From Vibrio gigantis (GTDB lineage Bacteria > Pseudomonadota > Gammaproteobacteria > Enterobacterales > Vibrionaceae): a DNA stretch of 64,000 nt. This document shows, in pieces, positions 35,259-43,298 of this stretch. The stretch covers positions 434,001 through 498,000 of the forward strand of contig NZ_AP025493.1 of assembly GCF_024347515.1 (NCBI RefSeq). Reading direction: 5' to 3'. A program made the position numbers and the translations under genes. The notes beneath the pieces are model-generated. The model was not told where the DNA came from. It worked only from the letters and a program-made list of their open reading frames with translations, and did not search any database. Within the stretch, counting starts at the first letter, position 1, and each line of letters opens with the position of its first letter.

Positions 35259-35410
35259 TGGTAAGGCGATTCACGTCAAGTTCAAGGGCTGATGGGACAC
35301 TTGTTCCGTTACTGGTTTGCCTTGATTATCATAGACTTTAGGGACTGGTTGAAGAATGACAAAAGACTGATAGAGTGTGACGGCTACCTTAAAAACAAAG
35401 CGGCATTGAA

Positions 35411-35587
35411 TTACCTTAAAGCTAGACACTCCTCCATCCACGCATCAACTTCACTTTCAACCCAAGCTACTGCCCTACCCCCCAGACTGATAGACTGAGG
35501 AAATTGATCTTCATTCATTTTTCGGTAAATCGCTGAACGGCTCAGAGCGGTCTTTTGCATTACTTCTTTTAGTTTTAGAAATCTCAT
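35411..35587 (-). CDS. AlpA-family excisionase/regulator
   Basis: This 58-residue protein from the ATG at 35587 has the AlpA helix-turn-helix and wing: FLKLKEVMQKTALSRSAIYRKM and FPQSISLGGRAVAWVESEVDAWM. Such proteins activate integrase genes or act as excisionases of P4-like elements and Vibrio islands. GGGACATCC-type purines before the longer ATG at 35659 are less convincing. It marks the left part of the island. Confidence 0.9.
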   Translation of the reverse strand: MRFLKLKEVMQKTALSRSAIYRKMNEDQFPQSISLGGRAVAWVESEVDAWMEECLALR

Positions 35588-35757
35588 GGGACATCCTCCT
35601 ATGCTGTGTGTTCCCATGGGATTGACTGACACGTAGAAAAATACCGTTTTTATCTCCAACTATTTACTTACCGAGTTTTGCAGATCAAGTGAACCAACTA
35701 GATTTCAATCATCAAGCACTTCCAAAAGCATTAACATTCGATGACCACACAAACAAG

Positions 35758-35788
35758 AATCACCTGCTGGCTATGCCAGCAAGTGATT
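35758..35788 (-). terminator. hairpin after the RNase H-like gene
   Basis: AATCAC, then TGCTGGC with its complement GCCAGCA and GTGATT, form a long stem with one mismatch and a 3-nt loop. It lies just past the stop of the minus-strand gene at 35797. Confidence 0.7.
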
Positions 35789-35796
35789 CCTTATCA

Positions 35797-36234
35797 TTAC
35801 AATTGACGATTCGCAGCTGCAAGAGCGTATCTATAAGCGGCATCTCTTCCTGCGGAGCAAGCAGCTGCTTTCCTCACCTCAACTTGTTTATCTACACTTC
35901 GTTTATCCACTAGCTCCCAAAGGTCTTGATGAGCTATCGGCTTTTTATTTGCTTTACGCCAATTTCGACGTTTCCAACCATCAAGCCACTCATTAAAGCC
36001 ATCAACGCAATAGTCACTGCTTGAATAAATAACATCGCCATCACAAGCACGCTCTAGCCCAAAAGCAAGTGCTGATAACTCTGCGTAATTACGGTCTACG
36101 ATGCTATCAAGGAACAACCAGTCTTCACCCGCTATTCTTTCATAGTCATCGAATACAACCTGCCCTACCCCAGCAGAGAGTCGTCCTCTTCGCTTCTCTA
36201 CGATGGCTGCTTCTACATAAATTTCTTTTTTCAT
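35797..36234 (-). CDS. RNase H-fold protein with altered catalytic residues
   Basis: This 145-residue protein is clearly built like RNase HI: YAELSALAFGLE (helix A with Glu52), YSSSDYCVDGFNEWLDGWKRRNWRKANKKPI, and QDLWELVD. The first catalytic Asp of the YTDGS motif is replaced (IYVEA, about residues 5-9). The TDS motif reads SSS-D, so the second Asp is Ser. Only the Glu and a possible C-terminal Asp (GRDAAYR) remain. It is probably not a normal RNase H and may bind hybrids or act as a regulator (inference). It diverges from radC in the island. Confidence 0.8.
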   Translation of the reverse strand: MKKEIYVEAAIVEKRRGRLSAGVGQVVFDDYERIAGEDWLFLDSIVDRNYAELSALAFGLERACDGDVIYSSSDYCVDGFNEWLDGWKRRNWRKANKKPIAHQDLWELVDKRSVDKQVEVRKAAACSAGRDAAYRYALAAANRQL

Positions 36235-36453
36235 TTTTATACTCTCCAGAGACTAAAAAGCCGATACATCCTTTGCACCAGCTGATTGTGTTGATTGTTC
36301 ATTCGTCGCTCTATTGCGATTGCTACATAACAACGGCAAGAGAGTTATTTTTTACCTGTCTCTGGAAATACTCTCCTTCACACCCTGATTCAAAACGCTC
36401 TCAGATATATTTCATCAGTACGCATAACCAAACAGATAATCCAAGGAGCTCTT

Positions 36454-36930
36454 ATGCGTAACGCCAACAACCAACACGATTACCCATTCAAAACTTCAGA
36501 GTTAAATGAACTGCTAGAGCGTGCAGCCGAAGCACTGGCTGCGAAATACAAGCGAGAAGGCACGTTCACTAACCCAACTAATGTTAAGGAATATTTAAAG
36601 CTCAAGTTAGGGGCTCATGACCGCGAAGTGTTCGCCGTGATGTTTCTTGATAATCAACATCAATTGATCAGTTTTGAAGAGTTGTTCTTTGGCACTATCG
36701 ATGCTGCCTCTATTTACCCACGCGAGGTACTCAAAGCAGCACTAAACCATAACGCTGCTGCCGTCGTTTTTGCTCATAACCATCCTTCAGGTATTTCTGA
36801 GCCCTCTCAAGCAGATAGACGCATTACACAGCGTTTAGTAGATGCTCTCAAGCTGGTGGATATCCGAGTGTTGGACCACATCGTTGTGGGTGAGGATTGT
36901 GTGTCATTTGCAGAAAAGGGGTGGGTATGA
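36454..36930 (+). CDS. radC: RadC-like JAB/MPN-domain protein
   Basis: This 158-residue protein has the JAMM metal motif HNHPSGISEPSQAD (H-x-H-P-S-G...S-x2-D) and the preceding FLDNQHQLISFEELFFGT region. The helix-hairpin-helix of chromosomal RadC is absent, as in island-borne copies. These accompany integrases and DUF2787 genes on VPI- and VSP-type islands, but their function is unproven. AAGGAGCT precedes the ATG. The stop overlaps the next gene (ATGA). Confidence 0.93.
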   Translation: MRNANNQHDYPFKTSELNELLERAAEALAAKYKREGTFTNPTNVKEYLKLKLGAHDREVFAVMFLDNQHQLISFEELFFGTIDAASIYPREVLKAALNHNAAAVVFAHNHPSGISEPSQADRRITQRLVDALKLVDIRVLDHIVVGEDCVSFAEKGWV

Positions 36931-37352
36931 ATAAGTTTGTTATTTCAGGGGTAAATGATGAACTCGTTAGTCCCATGCATTGTTTTCTTGAAGCACTTAT
37001 GTCTGAAAACGTCATCCCGAATACAGTCGAGCGGGTAGCGTTAAACATACGCTCTAAAGATATAAATAGTCGCTTTCAACCAATCGAAATTCAATTAGAG
37101 CGAACATCAAGCAAAACACCTTGGCAACTTCGCTTTATTGCCACCTTTGATGTGATGGTTACTGGTAAGCCACAAAAAGAGTTATCGCTGTATTTCAACT
37201 TCGCAGGGTGTTGGTTCTACCACCCAGAGATTAAGCAGTGCAACTTACAACGGCCAGAAGTTCAAACCTTACTTGCTAGCTGGCTTAAAGCCATCACTCA
37301 CACTCTCATCACGCAACCTGCTATCTCAATCAACATCACATCCGTTCGTTAA
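36927..37352 (+). CDS. DUF2787-like protein (divergent copy)
   Basis: The 141-residue protein begins at the ATG overlapping the radC stop. RFQPIEIQLERTS then WQLRFIATFD mirror the F-x-P-V-x-I ... I-T-D-x-x-Y pattern of DUF2787, but the ITD motif and the later WE-x-NF core are altered. It is followed by a typical DUF2787 gene, so it looks like a diverged tandem duplicate. Function unknown. Confidence 0.7.
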   Translation: MNKFVISGVNDELVSPMHCFLEALMSENVIPNTVERVALNIRSKDINSRFQPIEIQLERTSSKTPWQLRFIATFDVMVTGKPQKELSLYFNFAGCWFYHPEIKQCNLQRPEVQTLLASWLKAITHTLITQPAISINITSVR

Positions 37353-37378
37353 TCCTAACTTATTTCAAAGAGGTTCCT

Positions 37379-37807
37379 ATGAATCAAGCAGCCAATCTGG
37401 CTATGTTCGCGTGCAAGCGAGCTAAGCCTTCACATCAACTGAAAGACCTAATCAAACGCTCTATTGATGATGTTAATTACCGAGGAAAAATGACCATCTG
37501 TTTTCAAGATACCAATTACCACCCGAAAGACGGCGGCTTTCACCCTGTATCTATTACAGTGGATGTCAAAGATAGCCATATCGCGCTTATTGAAATCACT
37601 GACCTTGTTTATGTGAGAGCCAGTACACCAGAGCTCGTTCCTGACTTAGCTTTTGATTTTGCTAACAACGTCGCTTTCGCTCGTTTCAGCGGATGGCTTG
37701 GTATGTACCTGCAAGAAACAACCGAGCTATATGAGATGTGGGAGTGTAACTTTCTAGCTTATGTAGACATGAACGCCTACGACCAAGTTCAGGTTGAGTA
37801 CAGTTAA
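37379..37807 (+). CDS. DUF2787 family protein
   Basis: This 142-residue protein carries all marks of the family: DGGFHPVSITVDV, IEITDLVYV, ELVPDLAFDF and ELYEMWECNFLAYVDM. The family is found mainly in vibrios and relatives on islands with RadC-type proteins. No biochemical function is known. AAAGAGG precedes the ATG. Probably co-transcribed with radC and the divergent copy. Confidence 0.9.
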   Translation: MNQAANLAMFACKRAKPSHQLKDLIKRSIDDVNYRGKMTICFQDTNYHPKDGGFHPVSITVDVKDSHIALIEITDLVYVRASTPELVPDLAFDFANNVAFARFSGWLGMYLQETTELYEMWECNFLAYVDMNAYDQVQVEYS

Positions 37808-37880
37808 TCATCACTCGTAGCAACCCTATCCACTAACCGTCCCGCTCCACTTCATATCACAAACATTCAGCACAACCACC

Positions 37881-37978
37881 AGCACAGAGCCAAAACGAGG
37901 CTGCTTCCCATATTGTTAAAACGGGAAGCTTCCATCCCTTGCAGTATAAGGGTTCTTTAATATCATCGGCTCTGTGCT
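37881..37978. repeat. branched inverted-repeat element upstream of the integrase
   Basis: AGCACAGAGCC (37881-37891) and GGCTCTGTGCT (37968-37978) are perfect complements. Between them lie two smaller hairpins: GCTTCCC/GGGAAGC (37903-37909, 37923-37929) and CCCTT/AAGGG (37936-37940, 37948-37952). The whole can fold as a three-way junction in RNA or single-stranded DNA. It could be a small RNA, a leader controlling the integrase, or a single-strand recombination or replication site. Confidence 0.7.
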
Positions 37979-38018
37979 TCCCAAAACACCTGACTACAGA
38001 CAAAAAAGGAAGCAGACT

Positions 38019-38579
38019 ATGGCTGAGGTCCAAGCAATCAAAGACGATGATACGATACGTATGGTTGGTCATCTATTGAGTATTCGTTATCATCCACAAA
38101 TGGCCGATGTGTGGCATATCGGATTAAACTTAGCACTGCGGATTTCTGATTTGTTGTCGATTCGATTTGAAGACATTCATCAGGACCGACTCATTATTCG
38201 AGAGAGTAAAACCGGAAAGCTGGCCAACATTCAACTCAATACCAAAGCGCAGCAGTACATTGCTAGATTGAGAGAGCAACATCCCGACCACGTTTACTTG
38301 TTTCAATCCCACCGATGCCAACAGCTGAAAAACAAACCACCCCAGCCAATCTCGCGACGCGCTGTGTCAATGGCATTTCAGCAAGTAGGCCAAGAGCTGA
38401 ATATCGCTTTAGGTACTCACTCGATGAGAAAGACCCGAGGCTACTTTCTTTACCAATCCACAAAAGATATAGGCCGTGTCATGAAAATGCTTCGCCATAC
38501 TTCTGAGGGCGTGACGCTTCGCTATATCGGAATCACTCAAGATGAAGTCGATCAAGACTTTGTTTCTCTTGAACTTTAA
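38019..38579 (+). CDS. minimal tyrosine recombinase/integrase
   Basis: The protein has 186 residues from the ATG at 38019 (a longer frame opens at 37974). It consists of the catalytic domain only, like FimB/FimE. The catalytic set is present: Arg in LALRISDLL, Lys in ESKTGK, H-x-x-R in THSMRKTRG, His in MLRHTS, and Tyr in LRYIGI. No arm-binding or SAM-like N-terminal domain is present. It may move the island or invert a DNA segment. The branched inverted repeat lies directly upstream. Confidence 0.9.
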   Translation: MAEVQAIKDDDTIRMVGHLLSIRYHPQMADVWHIGLNLALRISDLLSIRFEDIHQDRLIIRESKTGKLANIQLNTKAQQYIARLREQHPDHVYLFQSHRCQQLKNKPPQPISRRAVSMAFQQVGQELNIALGTHSMRKTRGYFLYQSTKDIGRVMKMLRHTSEGVTLRYIGITQDEVDQDFVSLEL

Positions 38580-38680
38580 ACCAGGTCATTTAGTGAAGGG
38601 GCGGGGCCGCTAATCCCTTATAAACATTAAGCTCAGAGCCCTTTTGAGTTTCGTTATCATCACATTGGAGAGTGAATAAC

Positions 38681-39181
38681 ATGAATCCATATCACGCAAT
38701 AGGGAGCTTTGTTGTAGGCAGCTTATCGAAAAGTTTAATCCAAAATTTATTCTGGAAAACCGACGGTCCAGTAAGGGGGAGCATTGTGTATTGCGATCTC
38801 GCATTTGGATATGCTGAGCATTCAGGTGTGTACATGGGAAATGGACGTATCATCCATCGTAATGGCAAAGGCCTTATCGAAGCTGCATCAATTCGTCAGT
38901 TTCTAGCAGATACCACAGCCCTTTCAATTTACGTCAGTTGCAACGCCCAAGGTAGAGCCGTTGGCAATGAGTCTACTGTTCAAATAGCAGGCGCTATGCT
39001 TGATGTACAAACAGACTATTCCCTGTTAAATGAAAACTGCCATCAGTTCTGTAGCCACTGCCTAAGTGGTGACATCTTCTCAAATACCTTCACCTTGACT
39101 CAGCTTAAACGTGACGCTCTTTTGCACATTCAAGCGAGTCAATGGCGCGTGTGGGACTTGAGGGGTCGTCACAAAGGATAA
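38681..39181 (+). CDS. permuted papain-fold (LRAT/NlpC-P60-like) protein
   Basis: This 166-residue protein has the circularly permuted cysteine-peptidase pattern: GSIVYC, then AEHSGVYMGNGRIIHRNGKG with the His, and NENCHQFCSHC with the Cys. LRAT-type members act on acyl or amide bonds. Island-borne bacterial members are uncharacterised. A hydrophobic stretch at the N-terminus (SFVVGSLSKSLI) may associate with membranes. The ATG at 38681 has GGAGAG at a good distance. The upstream GTG at 38672 is less likely. Confidence 0.8.
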   Translation: MNPYHAIGSFVVGSLSKSLIQNLFWKTDGPVRGSIVYCDLAFGYAEHSGVYMGNGRIIHRNGKGLIEAASIRQFLADTTALSIYVSCNAQGRAVGNESTVQIAGAMLDVQTDYSLLNENCHQFCSHCLSGDIFSNTFTLTQLKRDALLHIQASQWRVWDLRGRHKG

Positions 39182-39203
39182 GGGGATTCTCTCCCCTTTT
39201 TTA
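39180..39203 (+). terminator. terminator after the LRAT-like gene
   Basis: AAGGGGA and TCCCCTT pair across a short loop and are followed by TTTT. It directly follows the stop at 39181 and faces the convergent Gp2-type gene. Confidence 0.8.
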
Positions 39204-39218
39204 ATCTCTTAGTCGAGG

Positions 39219-39875
39219 TTACCTAGTGCTACAGCCAAAGCAACGATGCCCCTCGCCATAGCGCTTAGTTCTCTTCTTTGCTAGATAGCTAATTCGATAA
39301 AACAGCTTACTGTACCAATAAGAAAAATCTTTGTGGTTTGAATCCAGGTGATAACCATGATTTCTCGGGAAGTAGACCAAACGACAAACATCTTCGGCTG
39401 CACAGCCAAGCGCACTCGCCCAGGATTTTATCACTAAAGCGGCTAAGCTATCTTGCCCTGAGTAGTCACCTGCCTTGCAAAAGCGCTCTTTATTGAGAAA
39501 CAGAACTAAATGGTAATGATCGTTACATGATGTATCACGCTCTCTTACCCAAGCATACCTGACATTACAGGAATGTACTCTTTTTCGCTCTCCACGTATC
39601 TTTCGCGCCTGAGCTTCAATTCTGGCGCTTAAAGACTCTGTAAAGCGTTTCATCAAGTTTGTTCGTCTAAGGTTATAACTAACAATTTCATCTCGGCTAA
39701 GACAATCAAAGAAACTATCATCGACTGGCAATCTGAGATCAATTCGAATAGCGTACACTCGCGTGTATTCTTCAAGCGCACTGTTCATTGTAGTAAGCAA
39801 TCTATCGAGATAGAGCATGTTATTTTCTTCCTGCGAACCTTGAATAGTTAGTCCATGGTAAGTTGATTCTTTCAT
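39219..39875 (-). CDS. inovirus Gp2 / YagK-YfjJ family protein
   Basis: This 218-residue protein has the family's rep-like core: IRIDLRLP, VRERDTSCNDHYHLVLFLNKERF (HxHxxLF-type pattern), SWASALGC, and FYRISYLAKKRTKRYGEGHRCFGCSTR. Such proteins are encoded by inoviruses, P4-like satellites and cryptic prophages. They resemble replication initiators, but their activity is not shown. AGGAAC lies before the ATG. Its presence suggests phage or satellite ancestry of the island. Confidence 0.88.
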   Translation of the reverse strand: MKESTYHGLTIQGSQEENNMLYLDRLLTTMNSALEEYTRVYAIRIDLRLPVDDSFFDCLSRDEIVSYNLRRTNLMKRFTESLSARIEAQARKIRGERKRVHSCNVRYAWVRERDTSCNDHYHLVLFLNKERFCKAGDYSGQDSLAALVIKSWASALGCAAEDVCRLVYFPRNHGYHLDSNHKDFSYWYSKLFYRISYLAKKRTKRYGEGHRCFGCSTR

Positions 39876-40304
39876 GAGTTAGTTCCTGTGTTGTTTATCT
39901 ACAGGTATCCCCACTCATCTTATTTTTTACCTTATCTCTATCACCTACTTAGGGTAGGTGTAACGCTTATAGTTACCCACCTTACTATCAGATAATAGTC
40001 ATACCGACACTTCTGCTCTTCAGCTACTTGGTCACAAACCTTATAGGACAATGCTGCACGTAATACGGGTGTCCTGTAATCCACTCAGAAGTTATGTACA
40101 TCTAGCCTAGTTCCGCTCACCGTTCAGAGCAACAATACCAATGAATTGCCACAATAAAATGCAGAATAACCTCACTAATAACTCACACTAAAACCACATA
40201 ATAACCACCAAAAAATCACATATATATCACTAAAATTACTACACAGTAATTATAATTAATGATATATATTGGATACTGAACTTAACGACAGAGGCATATC
40301 AACT
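39876..40304. other. divergent intergenic region of the island
   Basis: AGGTGTAAC...GTTACCCACCT near 39955-39990 and AGGACA...TGTCCT near 40046-40075 are imperfect dyads. The last 130 bp are very AT-rich, as at a promoter or replication region. No gene is seen. Confidence 0.4.
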
Positions 40305-41267
40305 ATGGCTTTTCACGTACCTAAAGAACCATTTAATGCTTATTCCTTCCGCGAATGCAGCTTCTATATCAACTACCTTAATCAAGCCCTTAATCAGGAT
40401 ACTTTTCAATCGGTGGAAGGTTTCAGTAGCGTTCAAGAATGTTTGAATGCTCTTAGACAGGAATTATCCTACCTAGAAAAAAATGGGAAAATTAACAGTA
40501 ATCACATTAAGAAAATGAAGACTGATTTTCAAAACTGTCAACTATCTGGTGAGGATTTTTTATGGCTCCATAACTCAGATGAACGTTTCTGTAACTGGGT
40601 ATGGTGTTATCTGAGGGAACAAAGCAAGATATTTGACAGAATTAAGTTTCGAGATCAGCTTAGAAGAGGTAACTCCAACAAAATAAAACTACATGACTTT
40701 GGCCTCGATCTTGATATTGGCAGAAACTTTGATGGATTATCACATGACGCTTTTAAGCCAATGAGTAATAATTTCACTGCAAGGAAAAGCAATATCATTG
40801 ATAGCTTTCGGAGTTCCGAACTAGAACTATCACAGCAGCGTAAAGTTATTCAAACACTGCTAAACACTTGGGAGTCCATTCTGGAAGATACGAGAATGTC
40901 AGCCTGGCTTGAAGAAAACCAAACAGCTCAAAGCAATTGGTCATGGAAGTATATAAAAGATACAGGTTACAGACTTCAGTCAAAAGTCTGGAGCGTTTCA
41001 AGCGAACAAGACAAAAGAGCCGCTATTGTTGCGATTTTCGATATGCTTCACGATAAGCCAGATCGTAAATCACTCTTGATTGGTAAAATGAAGCGCGCAT
41101 GGAGTCAAAAAAAGTTTCGAGATAAATGTAATGGTAAGAGGCCCTATAGCGTATCGATGACAGACAGGACGAAAAAGCGATTGATGTGGTTGGTCGAACA
41201 AGAAGACAGTAGCATCAATGAAATCATAAAAAATCTCATTGATATGCGCTTTGAGCAACTGAAATAG
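40305..41267 (+). CDS. island protein with C-terminal ribbon-helix-helix-like domain
   Basis: This 320-residue protein from the ATG at 40305 (AGAGG before it; a TTG at 40269 is also in frame) is soluble and helical, rich in charged residues. The last 45 residues, YSVSMTDRTKKRLMWLVEQEDSSINEIIKNLID, fit an Arc/MetJ-type ribbon-helix-helix: a strand then two helices with a conserved hydrophobic pattern. The N-terminal 270 residues are not recognised. It may bind DNA as a repressor, partition factor or replication accessory of the island (inference). Confidence 0.65.
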   Translation: MAFHVPKEPFNAYSFRECSFYINYLNQALNQDTFQSVEGFSSVQECLNALRQELSYLEKNGKINSNHIKKMKTDFQNCQLSGEDFLWLHNSDERFCNWVWCYLREQSKIFDRIKFRDQLRRGNSNKIKLHDFGLDLDIGRNFDGLSHDAFKPMSNNFTARKSNIIDSFRSSELELSQQRKVIQTLLNTWESILEDTRMSAWLEENQTAQSNWSWKYIKDTGYRLQSKVWSVSSEQDKRAAIVAIFDMLHDKPDRKSLLIGKMKRAWSQKKFRDKCNGKRPYSVSMTDRTKKRLMWLVEQEDSSINEIIKNLIDMRFEQLK

Positions 41268-41392
41268 CACAAGTTGTGGTTGCAATGCGACACTCTCGTT
41301 AACAAAAAATCAAACCTTTTTTAAATAACAAAAAAGTCAACACTGAAAATCAGAATACTAACTGCTTTCAGCCTCAATTCACAACCTTCAAT

Positions 41393-41418
41393 AAGGCCCT
41401 ATTTATAGGGCTTTTCTT
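41393..41418 (+). terminator. intrinsic terminator
   Basis: GCCCTAT and ATAGGGC form a tight hairpin followed by TTTTC, 130 bp after the ribbon-helix-helix gene. Confidence 0.75.
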
Positions 41419-41460
41419 TATTTTCGTCCATCTGGTGCCCATAGTTATACGTTAAAAAAC

Positions 41461-41950
41461 CGAATTCAAGTCCAAAAGCGAAACTTCACCATTTAAGTAA
41501 CCACGCATATTTCTCTGAACATGAAGGCTCATTGCCAAAAACTCGAGACACTTCTTCGGCCTGCAATTAAGCATCTAATGTTTTGCCAATCGCTTCGAGA
41601 TTCTTAAAATAACGATCATTGTCGGCTGTAAACCGTGCCTTCATGCCTTTTGTAAGGCATCAGTATATTCAAGGTTGTCTCTCTGCGACGCCTTTATCTA
41701 ATTTACAGTACCCTCATAATAGCTACAACTTTAATCCTTTTACCTTTGCGATACTCTTTATGTCCTTGCCTAAAGTGTCGGCAGAGCTTATCTTTATTAG
41801 CCTTCTCTTCAGCTATATATCAATAAATCAGCACATGCCTCCTGGGTATTCCTACACCCGTTAAAACTCCTAAAATTTAGTCTGGACTCCAGTTACGCCC
41901 AACCAACAATCTGATGAGCTGAACCCGTTCAAGTAGAATGATGTATTTCG
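41461..41950 (-). pseudogene. decayed IS30-family element with internal deletion
   Basis: On the minus strand, broken frames recall the order of an IS30 transposase: RNWSPD, then GVGIPRRHVLIY, YIAEEKANKDKL and RQGHKEYRKGK, then LMPYKRH and the 3' end. The catalytic core is missing. The end at 41461-41515 matches that of the relic at 9878-9935. It lies between the island and ylqF. Confidence 0.8.
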
Positions 41951-42102
41951 CAGACAGCTTCCACCTACCTAAGTGAAATTTATTAAATTGACTATGATTT
42001 TCGTCCAAACAGTTAAAGTGTTAAAATGATCACAACAATGTTGATGGGGCTTAAGGTGGTCGTAAAAATACTTCTAGTCCCCCCACTATCTGATTTTTTC
42101 TT

Positions 42103-42162
42103 TTGGTACCCCACCTGATACCCCATCAGATTTACCATAAAAACAAAAGGTATATTTTTCAT
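42103..42162. promoter_or_regulatory. GGTACCCC / GATACCCC repeats upstream of ylqF
   Basis: GGTACCCCACCTGATACCCCATCAG contains two TACCCC units 12 bp apart and a small CTGAT/ATCAG dyad. Similar spaced repeats often lie at integrase arm or attachment sites. This could be the right edge of the island or simply part of the ylqF leader. Confidence 0.3.
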
Positions 42163-43107
42163 ATGGTTGCAAGTAAAATCCAATGGTTTCCGGGTCACAT
42201 GCATAAAGCCCGCAAAGAAATCGAAGAAGTTATCCCACAGGTTGATGTGATCATCGAAGTACTGGACGCTCGTATCCCGTTCAGTAGTGAAAACCCAATG
42301 ATCTCTTCACTGCGCGGCGATAAGCCTTGTGTAAAAGTGTTGAACAAGCGCGACCTTGCGGATCCTGAACTAACTCAACGTTGGATTGAGCACTTCGAGA
42401 AAGAGCAAGGTGTTAAAGCGATTGCGATTACTACTAGCGTTAAAGAAGAAGTTAACCACGTTATGGAGCTAGTACGTAAGCTAGCACCGCACCGTGAACA
42501 GATGGGTAAGAACATTCGCACAATGATCATGGGCATCCCGAACGTGGGTAAATCAACCATCATCAACTGTTTAGCAGGACGCACGATTGCGGTTACTGGT
42601 AACCAACCTGCGGTAACTCGTCGCCAACAACGCATCAATCTGCAAAATGGCGTGATCCTTTCAGATACTCCAGGTATCCTTTGGCCTAAGGTGGAAAACC
42701 CACACAGTGGCTTCCGCTTGGCTGCGACTGGTGCTGTAAAAGATACAGCAATGGAATACGATGAAGTGGCATTCTACACCGTAGAGTACCTAGCAAAGCA
42801 GTACCCTAACCTTTTACAAGAACGCTACCAAATTGAAGAGCTACCAGAGTCTGACATCGAATTGATGGAAGCAATTGGTCGTAAACGTGGTGCACTTCGT
42901 GCCGGTGGTCATATAGACATTCACAAATGTTCGGAGATTCTACTTCACGAATTGCGTAACGGCACTTTAGGTAAGGTAACGCTTGAGTTGCCAGAAATGA
43001 TCACACAAGAGCTGATCGAAGTTGAAGAAGCTGCTGCTCTGAAAGCCGAACAACAGATTAAGAAGAAAGAGGAGCGTCGTAAGCGTTACTTGAAGAACAA
43101 ACGTTAA
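42163..43107 (+). CDS. ylqF: ribosome biogenesis GTPase YlqF (RbgA)
   Basis: This circularly permuted GTPase has 314 residues from the ATG at 42163. It helps late assembly of the 50S subunit. The motif order is permuted: NKRD (G4, about residue 67) comes before GIPNVGKST (G1, about 127-135), TRRQQ region (G2) and DTPG (G3). The N-terminal WFPGHMHKA is typical. A basic tail (KKKEERRKRYLKNKR) probably contacts rRNA. Backbone gene; the GC content is higher than in the island to the left. Confidence 0.93.
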   Translation: MVASKIQWFPGHMHKARKEIEEVIPQVDVIIEVLDARIPFSSENPMISSLRGDKPCVKVLNKRDLADPELTQRWIEHFEKEQGVKAIAITTSVKEEVNHVMELVRKLAPHREQMGKNIRTMIMGIPNVGKSTIINCLAGRTIAVTGNQPAVTRRQQRINLQNGVILSDTPGILWPKVENPHSGFRLAATGAVKDTAMEYDEVAFYTVEYLAKQYPNLLQERYQIEELPESDIELMEAIGRKRGALRAGGHIDIHKCSEILLHELRNGTLGKVTLELPEMITQELIEVEEAAALKAEQQIKKKEERRKRYLKNKR

Positions 43108-43139
43108 TCTCTCTTAATCACTTTTACACCAGCCTCTAA

Positions 43140-43176
43140 AATATTCATGTTCTATTCCCCATAGAACATGAATATT
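43140..43176. terminator. stem-loop after ylqF
   Basis: AATATTCATGTTCTAT pairs perfectly with its complement across a 5-nt loop, 33 bp past the stop. No U tract follows, so it is a weak or bidirectional terminator. Confidence 0.6.
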
Positions 43177-43298
43177 GCCTGATACGGTTTGTTGATCTAG
43201 CTAACATACTGACAAATCTATAGAAATGGTCGTTTACAATCCCAAAGACTGTGACATACTACGCAAATTATTGTGTATCAATCTCGGCTAATTTCTCA

